64,000 nt of DNA from Sialis fuliginosa. Its lineage: Eukaryota; Arthropoda; Insecta; Megaloptera; Sialidae. The stretch covers positions 5,952,001-6,016,000 of the forward strand of contig OY540810.1 in the NCBI GenBank assembly GCA_961205875.1, in the 5' to 3' direction. Positions 11,501 to 25,500 of this stretch are shown here, one piece after another (position 1 is the first letter of the stretch; every line of letters begins with the position of its first letter). A program made the translations under genes and the position numbers. Below the pieces are notes generated by a model. The model saw nothing but the letters and a program-made list of their open reading frames with translations, did no database searches and was not told where the DNA came from.

Positions 11501-12538
11501 GTAATCTAGGTGAACAAGGTCAATCACATAAAAATATTTTTTTAATTATTTATTTGTTTTATAATATATTGTAAGTATCTATAATATCATTTATAACTAA
11601 ATGATATACTTTATTATTTATTTGTCTTATAATATAAGTATTGATGAATTCATTTATAACAAAATGATAATGAAATAGATAATATTATGTAATTGTATAA
11701 CCTAGCATAATCTACGAAAAAGGCCGTGTCTTCCAAATAGAACTAAGTTATTCATCGCCTAGAAAATTAATCGTATTTCGAGTTTCTATAGACTTTTTTA
11801 TAATTATATATAAATTTTATTATGAAAGAATTAATTATATTTTAAATGAAGTGTTTTAATTACATAAAAACAGATTTATGCAAAATATAATTTAAAAAAA
11901 TATATATTTTATTTAAATAATTATTTTACATAAAACTAAAGTGCAATTTATTTATTTTATCCTCTTACGGTAAGAATATATTAATTACATATTACAAGCT
12001 AATATGACTTATTTTATAACAAAGTAAAACTAGGTATACAAAACAGGTTTTGTTGAATTTCTTATACTGTAATAAATATTTTTTATAAAAATATTTTTAA
12101 TGCCATTAATAAAATAAATGACCATGGGACAGCTGTTTTAAAAAAATTGTATGTTTAGTATGTTTTCTATAATAGATCAAATTAGATCCAATTTTTTCAA
12201 AATCTTGATCTACATAGATTTAGGTAGATCTATTTAAAAATTTAGATCATGGGTCTAAATTATATTTTCCTGGGCTGAAGGTAATTAAGAAATGAACAAA
12301 ACTCGTATATATTCTGTATCCCTGTATATTTGGTCTGAATATGTGTACAGATAGTTTTATTATATTTGATTTGTTTTAATTTATAATTAAAAATAATCAA
12401 AGTTTTGTAAATTCATAATAGCTCAGAAGATATGTTTTTATTATATTTTTCACATGTAAATTTAATGAATGGAAATGTGTTAAAAAGAGTAAATTTATTA
12501 TATTTATTTATTGTTTTATATATTTAGTCAGAGCCATA

Positions 12539-12665
12539 ATGAGACTTGTGTAATCTGGGCAAAGCATATAAAAGTATAAAATGTTCTTAAACAACGGCAT
12601 TCCGTTCATTCTCAATCTCAATTATAGGCATTTGCCTCATTGCCTACCTTCTCATTGTGGCTCTG
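12539..12665. mobile_element. hAT-like miniature element
   Basis: The 127-bp element has 16-bp terminal inverted repeats, CAGAGCCATAATGAGA on the left and CAGAGCCACAATGAGA read inward from the right (15 of 16 match). The flanking octamers TATTTAGT and TTTGTAGT agree at six of eight positions, consistent with an aged 8-bp target duplication. No coding capacity. Confidence 0.65.
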
Positions 12666-15161
12666 TTTGTAGTAGAATAAAATGTGAACTACGTTGTATT
12701 AACAATTCCATTAAAATGTTTAAATCAATTTAAAATTGATTGTCTTAAATTTTATTATCAATACACATATTATTTCTTATGTAATAAATTATTTCAGCAT
12801 TCCATCCGTTCAAGGGCCAAAGCATTTATAAAATAGTATTTTGAATATAATATATAAAATATGTATCATATTGCTCAAATGATGTAGCATTTAAGATAGA
12901 TATTCGAAAAAAATACAATGAAATTTGAAAATAATATTAATTATATATAATGATATTAAATGTGACTTATTTTATTATCGAAAATACGAATGCTGTTGTC
13001 TTAAATTAATTACAGAAATAATATAGTTTTTATAAGTGGATGTTTTTAGTGAGATGATATATTTTTATGAATTGTTCCATAATTATTATGCAAATTCCAT
13101 CAATGTATGATTTTGTTGTTCGACGTATATATATATATCAGATTAATATATTTTAGAATTGTATATGTTAACCAAATTAATTGGTTCGATAATAATTTGC
13201 TATATTTAGTTGATTCATAATAATGATTTATATATTTTGTAAATATGATCATAATGGCTATTATACTCTTTATGATTTGAGATTTGTGTAAAATGTTTTT
13301 ATCTGCCATTGTAGATATGATTTGTGCACAGCTTAAAATGCACTGTCATTTATTTTACCTTATTTTATTAGGTACCGTAAGAACTATGTTAGTATAGGTA
13401 TAAGCATGAATTTTTCAAAAATATTTGTGCTTTAAATATGGGGTTTATAATTCAATTCAGTTTAATTAATACAACAAGCAGCTACACATTTAAATTGTCA
13501 CAGAATGTAACAGAGATTTCTAATTATTTTTATTGAACATTAATTAACAGTATAGTATTGTATTTATTTATCTGAAATAATAAAACTCTGTTTATTTCTG
13601 ATATGTTGCTCATTTGAATCAATTATTATTTTTTAAATTAAAACTGAAGCATTTTTAATAAAAAAAAAATGCTTTTTGTAATAATTGGTTCAAATTTTTT
13701 TTTTCATTCCTTTAAAGTAATGGCAATATAACTTTAGTGTGGTGATGTTACCATACTGTCAATGTTGATTTGGGTCTGTATATAAATGCAAACTATTTTT
13801 TATTAATATTGAAGTAGTTGAAAAGAACGGGAAGATCAATATGTTAGCTTTGCTGTAATTATTTTATTAAAAGTTGTGAAAGAGCACCAGCACAATAGTT
13901 TTTTTTTTTTTTTTGAGTTTTAAACAATTGTATTACATTTCGTAGATATATTTATTTAAATAGTACAGATTAATTTGTATTTGACTTTTTTAAAGTATGT
14001 ATGTTTTCTCAATTATATTGTGCAATTATGAAGTCTACAGAATATATAATTTACAAAGAAGTAAATCGTACTTACAAGATATTATTATATATTCTTGAAT
14101 AATATTCAGTTTTAATAAAGAGAAGTAAAATTTTTTGTATAGTGTATTTTTAATAACGAATGATAATTTAAGAATATATAATAGTAATAAGCACTATCAA
14201 AAATATTTTTGTTAAGGATAGTGAATTAAATTATTTGAACTAATATTCAAATAATATAATCTGTCAACACTTAAAGATTATTACGACAGAATATTTCTAT
14301 AAGTCAGATTTATATAAAAGAGAAATATTAATAAACATTAATATATAATATATATTAATAAATGTTGACATCAACGATGTAATATGTATATTTTTGAATG
14401 AAATACATATTTCTGCAATGGAATAGATTTTTTTTATTATTACTTTTAAGAAATCCTTTATAAATGAAGTACAATTGCACCTTGGAATAATGGCGTAATT
14501 GGGACCGGACCCTTGTCGTTAAGTAAAAAACACCGGTAAGTGAATTAGACATTTTTTGTGCTCTGCGAGTACCTGCAAAAACTACGTACTATCTACTAAT
14601 ATACAGGATGATTTACAACTAGTGTAAAAAAATTCACAAGATTATCCAAGAACCCAACTCAGGAAAAAAATAAAGAACGAAAAAATACTTGATAAAAATC
14701 GGTATTCCCACAGGCTACATACGCCCCTGGTCTAAATTATTATTGTTTGATACTAGAAGTCGATAACACTTATTAATAATAAATTGATTATCAAATTCCA
14801 CAATTGTATCACAATGAGCCTTGTATTTATTAAATAAAGACTAATTTTGGGTAAAATTTTTGGAAGACTGTAGCTCCCTCACGAAGAATTTCCGGATATA
14901 GACATATTCATATTATTATGAAGTTTTTGTGAACAAAACTATTTATATTATTTTTAAGGCTATGCAACTCACTATACTTTTGTGTATGTGAATCTGCCAA
15001 TACAACAGAAACAATGATACAATAAAAATATAAATAAAAAGTGAATCTTGAATTGTATTCAATTTATAGTTATTTCGATTTTCGTTTGTCTCCGCAAGTT
15101 GAATTATTATTTCTAAGGATAATGTTGCTTTATTTATTTATTATTTAAAACTGAAACTATT
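12666..15161. other. AT-rich stretch, no gene seen
   Basis: No frame with protein-like composition and no boundary-defined element was found on either strand. Contents are poly-A/T tracts, a T16 run near 13900 and scattered AATAAA hexamers. Part could be an extended CrebA 3' untranslated region. Confidence 0.45.
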
Positions 15162-15436
15162 ATGTCCGGTATTATAAAAGAGCTCGCAAATTTACAAGCT
15201 TGCAAGCACTTTCAAATGGGGTATCAAACTTATATAACAGTTCTATTGGAGTTTTTGACAGATAGTTTCATGCGCACTACGTTAATTTTTATCGTTTTTA
15301 CTCAAGAATAAACAACTTACTGCGCATGAAACTATATGTTAAAAACTGAAAGAGAACTGTCATTTAAGTTTGATACTTCGTTTGAAAGTGTTAGCAAGCT
15401 TGCAAATTTTGCGAGCTCCTTTATAATACCGGAAAT
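15162..15436. mobile_element. Foldback element, family A, copy 1
   Basis: Long arms of about 120 bp face each other around a loop of about 30 bp. The left arm begins ATGTCCGGTATTATAAAAG and continues through GAGCTCGCAAATTT, AAGCTTGCAAGCACTTTCAAA and GATAGTTTCATGCGCA. The right arm returns through TGCGCATGAAACTATATG, GCAAGCTTGCAAATTTTGCG and GAGCTCCTTTATAATACCGG. It is closely related to 54132-54446 and to the half copy at 45840-45950. No coding frame of note; a short chance frame runs across the right arm. Confidence 0.8.
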
Positions 15437-15814
15437 TAGACATAATTCACAAGTCATAATAAATATGCAGTCATACACCGAACTAGGGCACTTCTATATA
15501 AAATATGTCGATTCGCATTTACGTATATTTACCTAATATTTTGCTTCGTCTAGTGCAGAGATTTCCAACTTGGGGTACGCGCTTGGTTGTTTAGGGTTTC
15601 ACGAAAAATGCTTATTATAATGACGGAAAAAGATACAGACATTAACATTGAAAGATATTTTGTCAGACGAGACTTCAATAGGGCTGCACATAAAACGAGA
15701 TAAATGTCAGTCTAGTGTCGACTCGGTTTTTCTAACTCTCGAATTTATAACTGACAGCCTCGTCTTGTAAAAATAAAAATCATGTCATCTCGGTTACATC
15801 TCGTAAAAAAAAAC

Positions 15815-16380
15815 AGCCTAGTATTTACTTGCAAAGTGCTGCCTCGTGCTAAATTCACCAAAAGTTGTTAATTATTGAACAATTAAAAAAAAATATTTGT
15901 TCGAAATTTTTTTTTAATCAATTTAAAAAACAAATGACGTTTTTTTATAGCCAATTGAGATAAATGTTTGTAAGACAATATTTTACAACAAACGTTGTAG
16001 ACTTATAAGTATTATAGGAAATTGAATGTTCTACAAAAAAAATCAATAAAATTTTCACTTAACATGCGTCGTTTTTGAAATATCTAGAAAAAAAAATATT
16101 TTGGGATGTCACCCCTCTTCTATACATACGAATTTGTTGGTTTTGAAATGGGACCGTCCTCAAGCCAGACCCAACCATCCAACCAAGTTTCATTGAGTTA
16201 TGCGTGTGACAAGGATTCACTCAACAGACACACAGACAGGCAGACACGGAACGAAAAGTGCTTGTCTTGACCTGAAATGGAAATATCAATTACAAATTTT
16301 GAAATTGGAGAACAATTTTTTTGTCTCATTTAAAAATGATCACAAAGCTTCTCGTATCTTCGATATTGCGAGGAAACAAT
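15815..16380 (+). repeat. Retroelement-like repeat, inverted relative to 18700-19310
   Basis: The strings CTCGTGCTAAATTCACCAAA, GACCCAACCATCCAACCAAG, CACAGACAGGCAGACACGGA, CTTGACCTGAAATGG and GATCACAAAGCTTCTC are found in reverse complement at 18700-19310. The ACAGACAGGCAGACA segment is a common feature of insect interspersed repeat fragments. No intact coding frame exists, so this is a degraded non-autonomous or truncated copy. Confidence 0.65.
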
Positions 16381-18690
16381 AAACCTGTCTCGTACAGTCT
16401 TGTGCAAATTGAGACCGAGACAAATATTCTCGTTTCTAGTGCAGCCCTAACCCCAATGGTAATTTTAAGTGCAAAAGAATTCATAAATTGACACTGAACC
16501 AATTCAAGAACCTTTAAATGTCTTCTCGCGTACTAAGCGTCGTAAATAAATAAATACACATACAGTCATTGACAATTAGCATTTTAAACAAATCGATGGA
16601 ACCATAAATATCGCCAATTATTTTTAACGCTCCCGCTAATTTATTTTCAAGTCATATCGTATTTTAGTTTTTAATTGAATTTACAGCTTCACAGCAGGTG
16701 AGCTGCACGGTTTGATAATCGATAGGATAAATCATGTACATTACATTACAACAGCTCTTTGTTTGTTTCAGTAGACAATAGATATCTTTATTTGTATTTA
16801 TTATTTATGTTTATTAAATTTTTCATTCATTTTTAAGGCCATTCAAGACTATTTTGTTTTCAGTACCGTAACAAAATAACGTTTTTTTCCTTTACAGTAG
16901 TAATATAACTTTTTTTATCGTTCAACATGTAATACAACAGTAATACAATTCTATAATTCAAAAATAACGTTATTTATAAAAGTAACTAGTTGCGTGTTAC
17001 ACAGTAAGTAATTACCTAAGGTCCCGATGTAAAAAAGAGTCCCGAGCTAAAGAGAGAGACCCCAAAAAATGATTGTGTAAGCAAGAAAAAAATGATGGTA
17101 ACCTATACCTACATATTACCTACTTACACTAAAAAATATATATTTAAATGTGCCCCAAACTTTCATTCATATAAAAATAATATAAATATGAAAACATTGA
17201 TGTTTTAGTTTAAAATTCAGAATATATTTAATAAAAACTGAAAAATCGATTTATTTGTAATTTTAAAATTATTTTGAATAAAAATTTCAATATAAGAGTT
17301 TTATTATAATCACAAAAAATAAGACATCATCTGATAGTGTATAGCAAAATGCACTCACTTGCATTGAAATCAGGCCAAAAATATTCGCGGGCAGTAGTTT
17401 GGAAACCTCTGCTTTACAACGTAACATTTAGTAAATAGATAACAATAATAAAATAAGTGACTTCTAGAAGTTTCAAAATATGAAAGAATTTAGATTCATC
17501 ACCAATATTGGGGGTTTTTCCAACCAAACTAGCCCTGTTTACATACACAAATTGTTACGTATTAAATTATTATAGAGGTGATTTCAATGCTGGGTGATTC
17601 TCATATCACTTTTTATTTTACCACTAATTTTTAAATCAAATGTTATAAAATGATATATGGTATATTTATTTTGAATTAAATAACACGTGCAGCCAGTGTT
17701 GGTATTTTTCAAAACGAGGTTCGGATTCAGATTTTTTTAGGCCCCTATGTGGTTTAAAATTTTTTTAATACAATCCAAATATGTTGTTAAAATAGCTATA
17801 GAAATATAGACCGATTTCAGATGCATTAACGCGGTGAATTAAAAATTAATAGCTCGATAAAAAATAGTAATACAAACTTAATTGTTAAATAATTTGAAAT
17901 AAAATGAATTTTTTTCTCTTTGCTTTGAAAAATATTGTAAATGTTGATAATGTCTACACCATTTTTTTCTGCGGCTCTATGTTCAAGAAAAATCAAAATT
18001 ATATATGCACACAAATATTATTAGCACTATAGGTAAATAAATTAAAAAAATATCGTAAACATAGTTATAAAAAAAGAAACACTCGAAATTAATACTAATG
18101 TACCTATCTATAAACACCTGTAATTAATTATTGATAATTGAAAAATAAATTAATTGCAACTACTTCATCGACATTTAAATATGACTATTTTTTAGACGGG
18201 ATCTTCCGGCAATTTAAAACGCGATATTTCCATATTGTTTAACATTGAAACACTATGATTGTTTGAACCACATTTTGATTGGAGGTCAGCTAATGATCCT
18301 AGATAGCGTTTACATTTAGTCTGCGGCATCCGCGCAACCTTGATCACACCTTTTGACTCATAACTCAACCATCAGATGTTCTTCGCGTACTACTTTTTGC
18401 ATCTCTGTAAATAACCACGGTATTATACATTATATGAGTTTTATCAAGGTACAGTATAACAGCTAATTAAAACTGTTAATTATAGTAATCAATATGAGTA
18501 ATCATGATTTTTTATGTAGGTACTTAAATATTACACAGAAAGAAAACGATTTGGTGTACGAAATTATCATTAAACAAGTTAAGAGAATAACATTTTTAAA
18601 TATTATATTAAAAATAATTATAACAATACATTCTTTATAATATGTAATATGTGTGCAGTGAATATAAAACTTAAAATTCTCCACAGCTTT
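16381..18690. other. AT-rich stretch, no gene seen
   Basis: The longest frames are about 60 codons and lack protein character. No terminal repeats or RNA genes were recognised between the two inverted copies of the flanking repeat. Confidence 0.45.
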
Positions 18691-18699
18691 GCCATCTTT

Positions 18700-19310
18700 T
18701 TTGTTTCCTCGCTATATCGAAGATAAGAGAAGCTTTGTGATCGTTTTAAAATGAAGAAAAAAATTCCCCGACTCTAAAATGTTTACTTGATCTTTCCGTT
18801 TCAGGTCAAGACAAACACTTTTCGGTCCGTGTCTGTCTGTCTGTATATGTGTATGTATGTGTGTCTCTCCTCTAAATTCTTGCCACACGCATAGCTCATG
18901 AACCACTGAACCGATATTAATGAAACTTGGTTGGATGGTTGGGTCTAGCTTGATGACGGTCCCATTTAAAAATCATTAAAATCGTGTGTTAGAGGCAGAG
19001 GTGACATTCGAAAACTGTTATTTTTCTAAAATATCTCAAGAACGACATATGCTACGTGAAAATTTTTTAGAATCTTTTTTGTAATATTAAAAATTTAGAT
19101 TTAGTTTGAAATTGTCAAAAAATAAAAAATATACGAAAAAATAATCAGGTGCGTAAGTAGAAAAATTTCGAACAAATACATATATTTTTTAATAAAATTA
19201 TATAAAAATTAAATGGTTAACCACACTTTATAGGTGTTTATTAAAATTGTTCGGTAATTAATTTGCTTTGGTGAATTTAGCACGAGGAAGCACTGTGCAT
19301 TTATTTGGCA
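18700..19310 (-). repeat. Retroelement-like repeat, second copy
   Basis: This is the reverse-complement partner of 15815-16380. Matching strings are GAAGCTTTGTGATC, TTTCAGGTCAAGACAA, CTTGGTTGGATGGTTGGGTC and GGTGAATTTAGCACGAGG. It has diverged by substitutions and small indels, and the GTCTGTCTGTCTGTATATG tract has expanded. The pair makes a roughly 3.5-kb inverted structure around unrelated DNA. Confidence 0.65.
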
Positions 19311-19394
19311 GATGTTTTTCTAAATCAAATTATTTTTATACATTTTAGAAAATATTAATTTTAAATTTTACTTAATAAGGACCTGCTCTAATTC

Positions 19395-19725
19395 AATTAT
19401 CATATAGTCTAAAGTAATTCTAGGGTCATGGACTTACAAAAAGTGAAAGTCCCATCAAATTTGTTTCATTAGTTTTCGTATGAATTCGTATTTTTATTAT
19501 AAAATTATTTTTTTTATATTTTCATTGTTGTCGGCAGGTATTATCCTTTTCCGCCAAATAAAATATCAATTTTAATTTCCTTCATACAGGTCTGCCTAAT
19601 TCCTTTATCACATTATATATAGCCTAAACTAATTAGATTTCGAACAGTAAAAATTCCATTAAAATCGGTTCAATAGTTTTCATGTTAAGTTGGCACAAAC
19701 AAATAAATAAAAATCTTTATTAAAC
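19395..19725 (+). repeat. Two tandem-like fragments of a retroelement 3' end
   Basis: Two related segments follow each other. One contains AAAGTCCCATCAAATTTG and TTTCATTAGTTTTCGT; the next contains TTCCATTAAAATCGG, TTCAATAGTTTTCATG and AAGTTGGCACAAAC. The same pattern (TCATTAAAATTGG, TTTAGTAGTTTTTGTG, AAGTCGGAACAAA) appears at 59405-59455. This phrase is typical of 3' tails of insect LINE/RTE-like elements (general knowledge). No coding part is present. Confidence 0.5.
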
Positions 19726-20230
19726 CCCACAGATTTAGGTAGGTATTATATATTTAAATATAATTTTTAATAAAAGGCCGCAATCAGAATCTTAAAACTT
19801 TTTGTGAAATTGGTAATAATAAATTGTTTATAATCTACTTCGTTTTTATCTTAAATTTTCCTTGAATGTCCTACCTAACATCGTATACCATGTCGTGCAC
19901 TTTCTTTGATATATATGTTTCATTCAATGCCCGAATAAATTGAATTCTTAATCCATTAATCACGGAGCAGAGAACATCTCAATGGTGTAGCAGACGGCAT
20001 TGTAGGCGTTCATAGGCTTTTGTTAGAATGGATTTTTAAATTATTTTTTTTGTGTTATTATTAATTATTGACGAGTTTTGTTTTGACATAATGTTGTTGA
20101 ATTAATCAGAACATGTTATCGATTCTACTCCCACTCGTAACCTCAATTCTATACACTTTGTTTGAGCAAAATAACAGTGATGTGCGTCAACAAAGATCGT
20201 CTGCATATTAATATTAATATAGAATATCTG

Positions 20231-20340
20231 CCATGGGAGCCACGGGACTTTCTTATACGTAATACTGACAGTGAACAGTGCACGTGATTTTTATTTTATT
20301 GAAACATATTTCTGAAAAACTAATAAAAGATAGAATAAAA
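20231..20340 (+). repeat. Dispersed repeat, copy 2 (of 672-784)
   Basis: It begins CCATGGGAGCCACGG and ends AAAAGATAGAATAAAA, paralleling 672-784. The 114-codon frame from 20278 starts inside this repeat and runs into T-rich sequence; its Phe/Leu/Tyr/Ser-heavy product looks like translated low-complexity DNA rather than a gene. Confidence 0.65.
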
Positions 20341-21327
20341 CGAATGGGACAGATAATAAACCGGAAACGGATGTTTACTCTTGTCAACAGGGGCTATTTA
20401 AAGAAAATTTTTGAACTGCAAATACATTTTTTTTTGCTTTTTTGTTCTACATCTTGTATATTTCTCTATAACCAAAAAGTGACCTATTTTTATTTTTTTT
20501 GCTCTATACTTCCACTTTTATATATTTTTCTCTCTACTTGCAATTTTTCAACTACACTTTTACAACTGCAGTTTTCATTTTTGGGGACTGCAGAAACAAG
20601 CTACAATTACACACTAAAATAATTGTCAATTTCTGAATTTTCGAATTATTTTTGAAATAAGAAAAATGTTTTAAATAAAAACTATCTTATTATCTATGAA
20701 TTATTTCACTGCTTTAAAGTATCGAGTAATTTTATAAGAATTTGCAACCTAGCAGATAGCGTGTGCTGGAAGCTAATTTGCATTGGCACTCAAGCAAATT
20801 CTTTATAATACTGGGTATTAGATAGGTAAAAATTTACATATTCTAGATGGGAAATGGCAATATTGTGTTGTAGAACGTTGTATTACGTCTGTTACAGTCA
20901 CAATGACCTTTTTATGTAAAATTTATTAACGAAACACGTGTTGTTGGATATATTAGCCGAATTAGCCAGGGTTATATGTTTCTATCATACTAACATGAAC
21001 GGCACTAAAAACAAGTACATGCTTGGGGCGGCACGTCTATCTAGGGGCGGTGATTTAGAAATAGATAAGCGTTTTGTATATTAAATACTATGTTTTATAC
21101 ATGTAAGACATCTTCTTCCACTTTAATTTATTTTGGAAAAAAATGTAATCAATATAGAAATCAAAATGTAATGATCTATTATATATTCTTTACTGTTTAG
21201 TAGTTCACACATCGCGGCGAAATGAAAAGTTATCAAATTATGATTTATGAAAATAATATAATAAGTATACAAATTAAATATACAAAGTGTGAGCATTCTC
21301 AAAAAGAAATACATTATCGGTTCAATG

Positions 21328-21758
21328 CATCGTTTCTCAACCTTTTAGTATACGCGACCCAATTTTCAATTACAATTCTCATCGCCCCCCACCCCTTATT
21401 TACAATAATTTTCACTGAAATCGTGCTGAAATTGTAATATATGTTTCTATGTAATTTAATTGTATTTTGTTCGAAAACTTTGCTCTGCAAGACAGGTCCA
21501 AGGGAGTCACTAATAATTATTAATCTTGTTTTTAATTTATTATTAATAAGTTAATTATTAAATACATTGCGCAGTACTGATACAATCCTATTTATTGGTG
21601 TATTATATCTGTGAATTGGATTTTATTGCTTTTCTTTCAGTAAATTAAATAAATTTTTAATAATATTTTTTGTCATTTTTTCTCGATATGCTCGCGCCCC
21701 CATTTTAGTATTATCACGCCCCCCTAAGAGGGTACGCCCTACAGGTTGAGAATCACTG
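21328..21758. mobile_element. hAT-type element, 431 bp, with perfect target duplication
   Basis: The left terminus CATCGTTTCTCAACC and the right terminus, read inward as CAGTGATTCTCAACC, form inverted repeats. They are flanked by identical GGTTCAATG (21319-21327 and 21759-21767). The duplication is 8 bp for hAT; the ninth base may be chance or part of the terminus. The TTCTCAACC end resembles a very widespread hAT end type. No transposase frame is inside. Confidence 0.8.
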
Positions 21759-22189
21759 GGTTCAATGGATTGTTCAATTAACTAATCGTGGTAAGCACAA
21801 ACACCAATTAACTAAACTTACATTTCAATCAAACTTAAACTTGGAAACATTAATAATCAAATATTTTGTTAGAAAGGAGGGGGAAGTGGGTAGTTACGAA
21901 CAGGGGTTATTTTAGTGTATAGTTATAACTTGTTTTTGCAGTTTCAAAAAATGAAAACTGCAGTTGTAAAAGTTAATTTGTGTAGTAGAAAATATATAAA
22001 AAAGTGTGTTTAGATTTTTTTTTAATTCGTGTTAGAACAAAAAATTCGTGTAAAAAAGTATATTTGTTCTTTGTGGACCATGTTATTTCAAAATGTTGTA
22101 AAAGAAATAGTTGGGTGTGTTAATATATCGTTATATCTTTCGTGCAAACATTTGATCTAACGAAGCCAAATTAGGAACTTTAATGCCGA

Positions 22190-22560
22190 GTTTAGACCAA
22201 AAATAACAAAACAGCAACACCGTGTCTTTTTGGCAAAAGTGCAACAAACCCTATACATTTTATAATACCCGATATTATAAAGAATTTGCTTGAATGCATT
22301 GGTACTAAATGCATTATACATGTAAATTCTATGCATTTTGTGAAGTACACTTGGCAGCACTTATTTTAAGTCGCTGATTGTACTTACCGGGCATGCATCA
22401 AGATTATCATATGTACGATTTCATTCGCTACATCTGTGAGTATGTTGTCATTTATATTTAATAACTAATAGATAGCGTTAGCAAATTCATTATAATACCG
22501 GGCATTAGTGTTTTAGAAACCGTGTTGCTGTTTTTTTTTGGTCTAAAAATGGAATTATAA
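22190..22560. mobile_element. Nested pair: inverted-repeat element split by a family B element
   Basis: An outer pair of arms, TTTAGACCAAAAATAACAAA with CAGCAACACCGTG on the left and CCGTGTTGCTG with TTTGGTCTAAA on the right, encloses a complete family B element at about 22264-22508 (ATAATACCCGATATTATAAA to TTATAATACCGGGCATTAG). The outer family has relatives at 39403-39540 and 39720-39775. The inner element is the younger insertion. No coding content. Confidence 0.6.
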
Positions 22561-22599
22561 TAACATATTGCTAGATCCCTATTCCCTATGTACACTCTG

Positions 22600-25500
22600 T
22601 ACATATAAATAGAAAAACGTTAATGGCAAATAAAAAAAACTGTCAAATTTTTATAATTTGCATAATTTGGTGAGTTGATTTATGTATCGGCATTTGTTTT
22701 TTACACCCTCTCATTTAATTCAACATTGATGCGTGGGTGTGCCAGAAATTAATAAAACTATTGAAAGTATATTTTATTATATTTTTTCAAAATTTCCGTA
22801 GTTGTAGGTTATTTATAATGTAACATACGATTGGCAATATTAATATTTTATCTTTAGATAATTATTATGACTGAATTTTATTTGTAGACATAAAATTAAA
22901 CCTTCGTTAATTATTTTTATAGTTTTTTGTAGCTGAGGCGAAGAGGTAAAATATGTAGTAATAAATAAATAGCTAACAATTATTGGTAATTATTGATCAT
23001 CTAGAATCTAGGACAAAACATAATTCATTTGTAAAGCAAGTTATAAAGATATTAGTATATTTAATTGATATAGATAATTAACATTTACGATTGTTCAATT
23101 TCATTCACAATTTAAATTATAGGTATGTAACAATGTAAATTTAAATTTTATTTGACAAAAGTTTTGTAAAATAATAGAGTAGAGTAAAGTCAGTATATAT
23201 GGAACAGAAGGGTAATATGGACACCTCTTTTTGCTGCTCCATTTTAAATTTTATACAAAATTAATATGTATTTAAGCTTACACCTCTGACTAATAGAAAA
23301 AATTAAAAAAAAAAATTAAAATATATATTTGTACATTTTTCTTACCACATCGTTCCAACACTTTTATATAAATAAAAATATATATATATATTTTGTTTTA
23401 AACTTTGAAAAACCCAAAATCGTAGAGCTAAAATTTAACAAGTATATTTAGTCTGTTTCAAGCTTTATTTTGCGAGACTGACAATGAGAGCTTTTATTTA
23501 AATTTATATTTTTTGGTGTCGATTCATTCATTACTCAGCTTTAAAAAAATTTATTAGATTTTTATCCGAAAAAAACATTAAAAAATACAGATCACAAGCT
23601 TCCAAATATTTTTTATTTATAGTTCTGTTACTATTTTTAACGAAAATGTGATTATTTGAATATTGCCTATTCTTTTATAGGAAAATCTCTATTTTTTTAT
23701 GAGTGTATTTCGACTCATTTTATTAAAATGAACAAAACTTGTTTAAATGTAAATATAACAAATATTTTTTTCAAAAAACAAATATTATCAATATTTTATA
23801 ATGAAATGTTAATCTACATAACCAGCTTTGTAATATAAAGGAAATCGTTTTTAATCAGTAATCTATATATTACAGCATTATACATATTTATACAAATTTA
23901 ACGACCGAATTTTTAAAGATTTGAGTCATCTGAAATGATCGTAAAGATATCAAACTATCAAATAAAGAATATATAAAAACGTTTAAGGTAATTTATTTTT
24001 GGAATATAACGTAACCAAACAGGTGAGACTTATTGGAAACAGCAATTAGAAAAATTTGAATGAAATGATAATAATAATATTTGCCGACAAATTTCATAGT
24101 GACATCATTAGTATAATAATAATCTTGACCTCTGTGTATTTTTTACAAGAGTGTGAATGATTTTAGTGAATAAATTTAAATTTTATGTTTATTTTTTCGT
24201 TTTTAAATTTCGCTACATACTAACTTGAATCCTGATGAGATCAGACTTTTCTTTAGTGATTTTTTCTCACTGAAAATTATTAAAATATTAAAGATTATAC
24301 TAATTGTAAGAGAATTACGTAACTATTTAAGGGGGGGGGGGGGTGCCGTTATAGAAGATCATAATCAAATATTACGAAACATTCTTTCATAAAAATATAA
24401 ACAAAACATATTTATTATAATGTTTACTACATAACAGATATGGTTAAAAAAACTGTAAAATTAGGCGGACGTAAGGTGGTCTAAGGCCTTGGCGTTACGA
24501 GGAGGAAAAGAGGTCCTAAAATCTCAATGGAAGATCGAGAAATAAAAGCAATCCATTTACAATTACACAAACTCTACTTTTTTCATTTCATAGTTTTTTT
24601 TTGTCAGACATACGAATACGGAGATAATAATAATAAAAAATGCACCTTTATTTTTAAGATGGTTGCTGAAAGGCATCACTCCGTTCATAAGGGGGTCCTT
24701 AGATTAAGAAAAACTATAGATACATAACAACCAATACATATACGAAACTGTTACCAAAACTCGATGGCGGCCATCTTTTATCAAATGTCATTTCCATGAT
24801 TAATTCCTACAGGCGTCAGTTGAAAATTTATTATATGCAAAAATGTTTTAAATTACAATTAAATCTGTTCTGTAAGAGAGATGATGGTTGCAAATAGACG
24901 TTTCTCTATTAATGATTTATCACTGAAATACTTTTAAACGCAATAGAAAACAATTGTTATTAATTTATTGTATAATTCCAAACAACTGATATTTTTTTTA
25001 AAATCCGAATGATTTTTTGTGGTGCGATATGATAACTACGCTAAGTAATGTGTTATGAGTCTTATATCTTTCTAAGAGGGGGTCGATCGTGGGTTACACA
25101 CTAAGTTTTCTGGATTAGGAGTGATTTTTGTTTGTTTGATTGACTTTAATTTTACGCCGGATTGACCGTACTATATAACAAAATAATATGTAATGAATCT
25201 ATTTAGAAATGTTAAGATATTTATGACTTTTATTTTCTGAGCAACTCATTTTTGTAGATTCCCTGAATAAAAACATGAGGAATAAAAAATAATACGTATT
25301 TAAAATTAATAATCTAATGTAAATATTGTAATTATCTCATTAGAAAAAACAAATAGTTAAACAATAATTCTTAAATAAATAATTTAAATGCATTAAAAAT
25401 CTCAATACGTTTGAAGAAGCAAAAAATATTGTCATCGAGAGGTTTATAAAGATTACGTAAGATTAGGCGGTGTATAACAAAAAGCATTAAATATGTTAAT

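Noticed and set aside
20278-20622. 114-codon Phe/Leu/Tyr-rich frame
   Set aside because: It starts in a dispersed repeat and translates T-rich low-complexity DNA; no domain, no conserved motif.
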